From contig CAZHVV010000001.1 of NCBI GenBank assembly GCA_964536265.1, positions 124,001-188,000 on the forward strand: DNA of 64,000 nt, given 5' to 3'. The stretch is from JAPUDS01 sp964536265 (GTDB lineage Bacteria; Patescibacteriota; Saccharimonadia; Saccharimonadales; Saccharimonadaceae). Within the stretch, counting starts at the first letter, position 1; the number at the start of each line of letters is the position of its first letter. The notes beneath the pieces are model-generated. The model made no database searches and had not been told where the DNA came from. It worked only from the letters and a program-made list of their open reading frames with translations. The position numbers and the translations under genes are program-made. Shown here piece after piece: positions 58,968 to 64,000 of this stretch.

Positions 58968-59915
58968 CTATAGCCGGTGGCGGAAGGCATGATGATGGTA
59001 TCTGTGCGCCTTTGGCTGGAAATGTGTCTCGACGACGATAACACCAAGCAATATCATCGTTCCACCAATAATCATTTCTAACGTCATATGTTCACCGAGA
59101 ATCAGTAGTGGCAAAATGATTGCAAGAAATGACTCAAAATAACTGAGCCCGCCGATTGCAGCGGAACCAATTCTTTCAAACGCTGCGACTGACATTGCGC
59201 GTGTTAGCAAGAGTGCGATAACACCAGAGAATATGAGTGCGAACATAACGTCTAGGCGCAATATACTCTCCATTGAAGGCAAAGGCTCACTAGTTAAGGC
59301 TGCAATAAGCGCTGCTATCAGAACTGTTATAACAAAACTAACCCCGAGGGTAGCCCCAAGTGGTAAACCAGCTTCATTCGCCTTGCGAGTGAAGATTGTT
59401 GATAGTGGGTAGGCGGCGCAGTTGATGAGCACGAGTATCGTGGCAATTGGTGCAAAACTTGACGTTATGCCTTGAGTTGAAATGAACGGTATAGCCACAA
59501 TCAAGAATGCTCCGAGTGCAGCTACAGAGATACCAAACACTGCACGCTTCGATATTCGCTCTTTCGTAAAGTAGGCTGAATACACCATAAAAATGATTGG
59601 TACTGACAATGCTATAACCGAGACGTAACTTGCCTGTGTCATCTCAATCGCCTTTACGTAGCATACTACTGCTAAACCGAAAGATGAGCCGGCGATAAGT
59701 GAATAGCGTATGTTCTCTGGTGTGAATTTTTTACGTGCCAGAATAATTGCTGGTAGCATCACAAGTGATACAAGGCCGAGACGCAATATGTTAAACCAAG
59801 CGGGCCCGACTTGGTCAAGCGCGACTTTTATAAACATACTATTTGGTGCCGCGATAAGTGCCGCCACAAGCGCCACAAGAAACCAAAGCCCATAGTGTAT
59901 GTGTTTTCGTTGCAT
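58968..59915 (-). CDS. EamA/DMT-family transporter
   Basis: Protein of 315 aa with ten hydrophobic segments in two repeats of five, the EamA layout; GLVSLVMLPAIILARKKF and the second-repeat GGLSYFESFLAIILPLLILGEH stretch are typical. Substrate unknown. C-terminus His-rich (RYHHHAFRHRL). TATACT (59922-59927, minus) ends 6 nt before the ATG; leaderless. Confidence 0.88.
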   Translation of the reverse strand: MQRKHIHYGLWFLVALVAALIAAPNSMFIKVALDQVGPAWFNILRLGLVSLVMLPAIILARKKFTPENIRYSLIAGSSFGLAVVCYVKAIEMTQASYVSVIALSVPIIFMVYSAYFTKERISKRAVFGISVAALGAFLIVAIPFISTQGITSSFAPIATILVLINCAAYPLSTIFTRKANEAGLPLGATLGVSFVITVLIAALIAALTSEPLPSMESILRLDVMFALIFSGVIALLLTRAMSVAAFERIGSAAIGGLSYFESFLAIILPLLILGEHMTLEMIIGGTMILLGVIVVETHFQPKAHRYHHHAFRHRL

Positions 59916-59955
59916 ACCGCCAGTATACTGTATTTCGATGTGTAGAGAACGGCTA

Positions 59956-60207
59956 CTATTTGGCGAGAGCTTGGTCTATGCCAGGACGATCAAAACCGAG
60001 GACAAGTGTTCCGTTAATGTCTGTCACAGGTACGCCACGGAAATCATTGTGTATCTTTCCCATGAGTTCGGCTTGTGCGGCTGGGTCTTTTTCAATGTCT
60101 TTACTGACATAACTAACGCCTTTGTCGTCGAGATACTTCTCAACCATTCGGCAAAATCCGCACCAGCTAGTGCTGTAAATTGTTATCTGTGAATCTGTGT
60201 CGCTCAT
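59956..60207 (-). CDS. Glutaredoxin/mycoredoxin-like protein
   Basis: Protein of 83 aa. Thioredoxin fold with TSWCGFCRMVEKYL (active CxxC, about residues 16-19), RGVPVTDING (cis-proline) and LVLGFDRPGID at the end. The CGFC site and FDR tail resemble mycoredoxin/NrdH-type proteins of Actinobacteria. AAGGAG lies before the ATG. It follows the FMN reductase gene by 23 nt, one operon. Confidence 0.9.
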   Translation of the reverse strand: MSDTDSQITIYSTSWCGFCRMVEKYLDDKGVSYVSKDIEKDPAAQAELMGKIHNDFRGVPVTDINGTLVLGFDRPGIDQALAK

Positions 60208-60230
60208 ATCGTTACTCCTTTAGTTCTATT

Positions 60231-60791
60231 TTACGCCAATCGGGCTGGTTTGAGCAGCTCCGACCATTGTTTTAGCTTGGCAAGCGAATTGTTGAGGGTA
60301 ACTTGGTTGTATTCTGTTGCAACAAATTTCCCGTTTTCATCGAGTTGATTAAAAAGCATAATATTTGTCGTCGTATTCGTGATTGGTACGGCGTCAACGT
60401 TCAGTAGAACAGAGTTAAAGGCTTCAATTGATCGCGCTGCCCCAATAACGCCATATCCGACATACGCAAATGGTTTGAAATTCCATTCAGCATATAGTGT
60501 ATCAACAGCATTCTTGATGCTTGCACTGAAGCTGTGGTTATATTCCGGCATGATGACGAGGAAACCGTCAAGTGGTGCAATCATTGCCGCCCATTGCTTC
60601 GTGCTTTCTTGCTGATAATTCCCTGCCGATGGCACTTGTGGTTCGTTCAAAAACGGCAAATTGATGTCGGCTAGATCAAGATACGTGTAGGTTGTATCCG
60701 TATCGTTGTCGGTCGTTTGCTTCACCCAGTCGGCAACTTGCTTTCCGTTTCTGCTTGGTCGTGTGCTGGCAATAATAATTCCTATATTCAT
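60231..60791 (-). CDS. NADPH-dependent FMN reductase family protein
   Basis: Protein of 186 aa. FMN phosphate loop IIASTRPSRNGKQ (residues 6-18) and MPEYNHSFSASIKNAVD (about 98-114), close to the second FMN reductase in this window at 34789. AAAGGA lies before the ATG. Divergent from an HxlR-type regulator and upstream of the glutaredoxin; together they look like an oxidative or electrophile stress response. Confidence 0.9.
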   Translation of the reverse strand: MNIGIIIASTRPSRNGKQVADWVKQTTDNDTDTTYTYLDLADINLPFLNEPQVPSAGNYQQESTKQWAAMIAPLDGFLVIMPEYNHSFSASIKNAVDTLYAEWNFKPFAYVGYGVIGAARSIEAFNSVLLNVDAVPITNTTTNIMLFNQLDENGKFVATEYNQVTLNNSLAKLKQWSELLKPARLA

Positions 60792-60845
60792 ATTTTCCTT
60801 TTCGTGTCTGCCGCGAATAGCTCCCGGTCAAACTAGTTAGATTTT

Positions 60846-60942
60846 TCTGATATATCAGATTAATATATGTAGTATTTGTTAGTGACTATACATTGTATAG
60901 CGACTATGGATTCCAGTATAACTAAGTTACTATACAAAGTAA
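60846..60942. promoter_or_regulatory. Three operator-like palindromes between the FMN reductase and hxlR-type genes
   Basis: TCTGATATATCAGA (60846-60859), a perfect 14-bp palindrome; CTATAC-ATT-GTATAG (60886-60900); and TTACT-6 nt-AGTAA (60927-60942), the last resembling the TACT/AGTA spacing of sites for HxlR-type regulators such as YodB. Likely targets of the divergently encoded HxlR protein. Confidence 0.5.
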
Positions 60943-60969
60943 AGCGTCTGGAGTATAATTTTTTGTAGT

Positions 60970-61069
60970 NNNNNNNNNNNNNNNNNNNNNNNNNNNNNNN
61001 NNNNNNNNNNNNNNNNNNNNNNNNNNNNNNNNNNNNNNNNNNNNNNNNNNNNNNNNNNNNNNNNNNNNN
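60970..61069. other. Assembly gap (100 N)
   Basis: Exactly 100 N, the usual placeholder for a gap of unknown length. It lies inside or at the edge of a 7-bp tandem repeat, which probably broke the assembly. Translations crossing it are not real. Confidence 0.95.
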
Positions 61070-61131
61070 AAGTAGTAAGTAGTAAGTAGTAAGTAGTAAG
61101 TAGTAAGTAGTAAGTAGTAAGTAGTAAGTAG
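61070..61131 (+). repeat. 7-bp tandem repeat (AAGTAGT)n
   Basis: Eight full copies of AAGTAGT plus AAGTA are visible right of the gap; the bases left of the gap end in GTAGT, so the array probably continues through it. It ends 9 nt before the HxlR ATG. Each copy carries AGTA, the half-site type bound by HxlR regulators. Confidence 0.85.
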
Positions 61132-61139
61132 GTATACAT

Positions 61140-61493
61140 ATGCAAGTACTCAAAGGAAAAGTTGTTTCAGACCGCGCACTCAAATGCGAAGATACACCAG
61201 GCTGTATCCAGTTAGCATTGCAGGTTCTTGGTGACAAATGGTCTCCCCTGCTCCTCAAAGAACTTGCCGAAACTGGTGAGCAAAAGTTTTCTGAACTTGA
61301 GATTACACTGATTTCCATGTCGCCACGGACATTAAGCCAACGACTGAAGATGTTACAAGAACAAGATATTGTCGCTCGTGTCCCCTACTCTGTCCATCCA
61401 CCTCGCTATAGTTACCGTTTGACTGAAAAAGGTCGTGACCTTGTTCGCGTCCTACGTGCTATGGGCGACTGGGGTGAAAAGTACCGAGTTTGA
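61140..61493 (+). CDS. HxlR-family winged-helix regulator
   Basis: Protein of 117 aa. The N-terminal cysteines (C16 and C22) sit before GDKWSPLLLKEL, as in redox-sensing HxlR members; the recognition part is SPRTLSQRLKMLQEQDIV, and the wing is PPRYSYRLTEKGRDL. It probably senses quinones or thiol stress and controls the divergent FMN reductase-glutaredoxin operon. Start at the ATG 61140, with GTATAC just upstream; the promoter may lie in the repeat. Confidence 0.9.
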   Translation: MQVLKGKVVSDRALKCEDTPGCIQLALQVLGDKWSPLLLKELAETGEQKFSELEITLISMSPRTLSQRLKMLQEQDIVARVPYSVHPPRYSYRLTEKGRDLVRVLRAMGDWGEKYRV

Positions 61494-61503
61494 ATGATAG
61501 ATA

Positions 61504-61532
61504 TTGCAATAGATTTAAAAAAATGATATAAT
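61504..61532 (+). promoter_or_regulatory. Promoter of the 128-aa gene
   Basis: TTGCAA (61504-61509), 17 bp, extended TG-A-TATAAT (61527-61532). Confidence 0.7.
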
Positions 61533-61576
61533 AAAGATATAATCGTTCTTCACAATTCGGGATACAGGAGAGTGGC

Positions 61577-61963
61577 ATGCAAACTGGCATGGAAATTACC
61601 GTTACCGTCGGACAGCACGGTATGTTTGTGCTGACACTTGAGGAGGCTCTACCGCTTTGGATTGACATAGGCCAACAGCTTGGCCTCCCTACGACCGTGC
61701 GTCAACGCACAGAGCTCCCTCAAGAGTGGATGACTCGCGACATGTATAACGAGTACTTCACTGTCAGCGACGGTGCGTGGGTCGTGAGCCACTTGTGGAA
61801 TATGTTGGCACAGCCAAAGTCAGGCTGCTTCAACCCAAACCACGGTCTTTCGCGCCGTTTGGTGCTTGAGCATGCCACGGCTTACTTCTCACATCGTCCG
61901 AAAGGCGTGGGTGACATGACCGAGCGTCTCCTGCAGGTGTTCATTGAACGCCTTGTGAAATAA
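61577..61963 (+). CDS. GC-rich short gene (128 aa), unknown
   Basis: ATG at 61577 with CAGGAG upstream. Soluble protein; residues about 5-40 are an alpha/beta segment (EITVTVGQHGMFVLTLEEALPLWIDIGQQLGL), the rest mixed with several tryptophans and one cysteine. No signal peptide. It has its own promoter and a GC-rich hairpin after the stop, and its codons are more G/C-ending than those of the HxlR gene before it. No family recognised. Confidence 0.65.
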   Translation: MQTGMEITVTVGQHGMFVLTLEEALPLWIDIGQQLGLPTTVRQRTELPQEWMTRDMYNEYFTVSDGAWVVSHLWNMLAQPKSGCFNPNHGLSRRLVLEHATAYFSHRPKGVGDMTERLLQVFIERLVK

Positions 61964-61969
61964 CGATAC

Positions 61970-62015
61970 GCCCCGCCTCGCCCCTTCAACCCTGGAGGTC
62001 TCGCGAGAGCGGGGC
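61970..62015 (+). terminator. GC-rich hairpin after the 128-aa gene
   Basis: GCCCCGC (61970-61976) pairs with GCGGGGC (62009-62015); the loop contains TCTCGCGAGA, itself a palindrome. No clear U-tract. Confidence 0.55.
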
Positions 62016-62029
62016 CTTCAAATATATTG

Positions 62030-62449
62030 CTATAAACGATGACCGGCGCGAGCTTTGTTTGCCCATTCATCCGCAAGTTCATTGCCCTCGTCACCTTCGT
62101 GACCGCGTACCCATGTCAGTTTTGCTTTTGATGACTGAAACAGTGGGTAGACTTCTTGGACGATGTCGAGATTTTTAATCTCCCCACCTTTTTTGTGCCA
62201 TCCTTTTGCCTCCCAGCCAGGAGCCCACTTCGTGATGACATTTATCCAGAACTCGCTGTCTGTGAAAATTTCACATGGTTCCCCAGCTGCATCGCTGAGT
62301 GCTGCAACAAGTGCCTTGCCTTCCATTCGTATATTTGTTGTGTCACCCTGTTCGCTGCCAAGTACATGTGGCAGACCATTTTTGATAACAGCGAAGCCAC
62401 CTGGACCTGGGTTCGGACTTGCGCTACCGTCGGTATAGTACATATGCAT
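62030..62449 (-). CDS. rnhA: Ribonuclease HI
   Basis: Protein of 139 aa that cuts RNA in RNA-DNA hybrids. Active-site acidics: D in YTDGSASPNPGPGG (D7), E in RMEGKALVAAL, D in FTDSEFWIN and the last D in HEGDEGNELADEWA. The start is M at 62447-62449; TACAAT (62457-62462, minus) ends 7 nt before it. Short C-terminus, as in archaeal-type or compact bacterial RNase HI. Confidence 0.93.
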   Translation of the reverse strand: MHMYYTDGSASPNPGPGGFAVIKNGLPHVLGSEQGDTTNIRMEGKALVAALSDAAGEPCEIFTDSEFWINVITKWAPGWEAKGWHKKGGEIKNLDIVQEVYPLFQSSKAKLTWVRGHEGDEGNELADEWANKARAGHRL

Positions 62450-62487
62450 GAGTAGTATTGTACCATCTATCGAGCCGTGCGAGACTG

Positions 62488-63159
62488 TTACCTTGTGACA
62501 ATTTTGCCATCATGCAGCTTGAATGTTTTGTCGGTTTTGCCTGCAATATCGAGGTCGTGTGTCACGACAACAATAGTGGTATTCGACGTGCGCGCAAGTG
62601 AATGCAGCAGATCGAAAATCATTGCACCATTCTCGCTATCGAGGTTTCCTGTCGGTTCGTCTGCAAGCAGAAGATTTGGTGAGTTCGCAAGCGCGCGAGC
62701 AATCGCCGTACGCTGTTGTTCCCCGCCCGACATTTTGCCAGGTTTACGTAGTTGTTTGTCGCCCTCAATCCCAACCATTTCGAGGAGTTCTTGGGCACGG
62801 GCAATCCGTTTTTTCTTGGAGACGTTTGCAAATTCCATTGGTAGCATAACGTTTTCGCGGGCCGAGAGGTTCGGGACTAGGTTATAGTTTTGAAATACGA
62901 AACCAATTTTGCTACGACGATATTCAATGAGTGCGTGGTCGTGAAGCTTTGTGATATCTTTTCCAGCAATCTCTATGCTGCCGCTTGTTGCTGTGTCGAG
63001 TGCTCCGAGAAGTGATAGTAGTGTACTCTTACCGCTTCCGCTTCGTCCGATGATTGAGGCAAATTCACCATCTTCAACTGCGAAAGACACCTTATTGACG
63101 GCTGTGACGGTTTTGCCAGCTTGTGAGAATTTCTTGGTTAGGTCTGTAACGTGTAGCAT
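62488..63159 (-). CDS. ABC transporter ATPase, MacB/LolD-like
   Basis: Protein of 223 aa. Walker A GRSGSGKSTLL (about 38-48), Q-loop FQNYNLVPNL, signature MSGGEQQRTAIARAL, Walker B LLLADEPTGNLD and switch VVTHDLDIA. FQNYNLVP and ADEPTGNLD identify the MacB/LolD type (class 3). It starts 1 nt after the permease gene ends and works with it. Confidence 0.93.
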   Translation of the reverse strand: MLHVTDLTKKFSQAGKTVTAVNKVSFAVEDGEFASIIGRSGSGKSTLLSLLGALDTATSGSIEIAGKDITKLHDHALIEYRRSKIGFVFQNYNLVPNLSARENVMLPMEFANVSKKKRIARAQELLEMVGIEGDKQLRKPGKMSGGEQQRTAIARALANSPNLLLADEPTGNLDSENGAMIFDLLHSLARTSNTTIVVVTHDLDIAGKTDKTFKLHDGKIVTR

Positions 63160-63160
63160 A

Positions 63161-64000
63161 TTATTCGTTCCTCATTGCCTCAGCGGGCTTGATTTTACTG
63201 ATAAGGAGTGATGGGATGGCACTACCAATTACGGCGATAACAACAGCTGCACCAAGACCAAGCAGTAGCGTTTGCATACCGACCGACGCGGTGATATTCG
63301 TGATAGTCTGTTGGCTGGTTTGTTGTAGGCCGCGCATGCCACCTCGAAGCATCGGCGTTGTGCTTGTTGTTGACGTAGAAGAATTACTAACGAGTGAGTT
63401 TGTAAGTGGTGTTGATGCTGCGACACCGACACCTAGTCCTATGATGAGTCCCATTGCCGTGAGCGTGATGGCTTCAACAATGAACTGCCACATAATTTTG
63501 ATGTTCGATGAACCGATGGCTTTCATAACACCGATTTCTCGACGGCGTTCACGGACGATCATCATCATTGTAAGGAGAATGATGATTGCGCCTGCTCCGA
63601 GTGCTCCAATGAGGCTGAAGAGTGAAATGGTCTTGACGCTTTCTAATGGCTTAATAGTACTATCTGCTGTATCTTGGCTATTCGTGACATCGGCTGTTGT
63701 GCTAAGGATTGTTTTGATATTGGTCGTAGCGGTCGCAAGATTGTCACTTGAGTCAACAACTGCAGTTGCACTAGTAACGGCCCCGGCTTGGTCGGAGAGT
63801 CGCTGAAGTGTTGAAAGTGAGACATATATGCCGTTGTTTGCGAAAGCCGTGCCCGCATCATAAATACCAACCACTGTCATAGTCGTACTATATGCCGTAA
63901 AGGTGGAGCCGACAGTGAGAGAATTCTTTGTCGCGATTGCTGACCCGAGTACTGCGATATTTTCATCTTTGCTTGGATCAAAGGCTGCCCCGCTCGTCCA
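63161..64000 (-). CDS. MacB/FtsX-type ABC permease (cut by window edge)
   Basis: The frame is open from base 64000 down to 63161, so the N-terminal part lies beyond the window (an internal ATG at 63880 is not the start). The visible part holds the end of the periplasmic MacB domain (GSAIATKNSLTVGSTF, VVGIYDAGTAF) and then the FtsX domain with three helices and RRREIGVMKAIGSS, the conserved coupling motif. The last helix ends IKPAEAMRNE, as usual. Exports or mechanotransmits; cargo unknown. Confidence 0.9.
   Translation of the reverse strand, partial: WTSGAAFDPSKDENIAVLGSAIATKNSLTVGSTFTAYSTTMTVVGIYDAGTAFANNGIYVSLSTLQRLSDQAGAVTSATAVVDSSDNLATATTNIKTILSTTADVTNSQDTADSTIKPLESVKTISLFSLIGALGAGAIIILLTMMMIVRERRREIGVMKAIGSSNIKIMWQFIVEAITLTAMGLIIGLGVGVAASTPLTNSLVSNSSTSTTSTTPMLRGGMRGLQQTSQQTITNITASVGMQTLLLGLGAAVVIAVIGSAIPSLLISKIKPAEAMRNE

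Noticed and set aside
61070..61131. CRISPR array
   Set aside because: The unit is only 7 bp with no spacers and no cas genes nearby; it is a simple tandem repeat.
60930..61318. Open frames coding Tyr-Leu-Thr repeats across the repeat and N gap
   Set aside because: They are translations of the 7-bp tandem repeat and of N bases; no start signal and no protein-like composition.
7815..62015. GC-rich hairpins as ends of insertion sequences or mobile repeats
   Set aside because: The stems differ in sequence from each other, show no target duplications and have no transposase near; they fit 3' ends of short genes.

Overview
The window is most likely from a Candidatus Saccharibacteria (TM7, Patescibacteria) chromosome. 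The basis is a tightly packed gene set with many patescibacterial-style membrane proteins (DUF3048, PEGA, sortase with a long N-terminus, LiaF/PspC-like pair, FemAB-like enzyme), no amino-acid or lipid pathway genes, TGA used as a stop, and two isolated tRNAs. This is judged by eye, not by a tree. One scaffold gap of 100 N lies at 60970-61069 inside a 7-bp tandem repeat.

Layout. 1-6.4 kb: a membrane-anchored protein cut by the left edge, a sigma-region-4/HARE-HTH regulator, topA, and four very small membrane-protein genes. 6.4-14.6 kb: dprA, an orphan structured RNA (about 7341-7664), a ZIP transporter, pth, der and an RsuA/RluB pseudouridine synthase, interleaved with short GC-rich genes. 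13.5-18.7 kb: a two-component pair, small membrane proteins and a PspC/LiaF-like pair. 18.8-23.2 kb: an operon of a GT2 polysaccharide synthase, a HlyD-like protein and a GH81 endo-beta-1,3-glucanase. 23.3-31.4 kb: a surface protein with Ig-like repeats, two ABC-2 exporters, an AlkA-like glycosylase and a nucleotidyltransferase. 31.5-35.5 kb: an ImmA/IrrE peptidase-PIN module and a redox operon (FMN reductase, ferric-reductase-like membrane protein, cupredoxin-like protein), then tRNA-Glu(CTC). 35.6-48.2 kb: a GNAT, FemAB/DegT enzymes, a second two-component pair, DUF3048, gltX, a sortase and tRNA-Leu(CAA). 48.2-57 kb: xth, HAD, smpB, two GT4 enzymes flanking a GH-A-like enzyme, CobO. 57-64 kb: an M14 carboxypeptidase, EamA, an HxlR-linked redox pair, RNase HI and a MacB-like ABC exporter cut by the right edge.

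Two expression styles stand out. Most first-in-operon housekeeping genes have no Shine-Dalgarno sequence. Instead a -10 hexamer (TATAAT, TATACT, TACACT, TAAACT) ends about 5-10 nt before the ATG, so transcription should start at or next to the start codon (leaderless mRNA). By contrast, about eleven short, mostly GC-rich genes of unknown function sit alone between housekeeping genes. They have strong Shine-Dalgarno sites, often hairpins in the leader, and GC-rich hairpins after the stop. One has an actinobacterial-looking signal peptide. Since Saccharibacteria live on actinobacterial hosts, this second class is the most interesting unexplained signal here.
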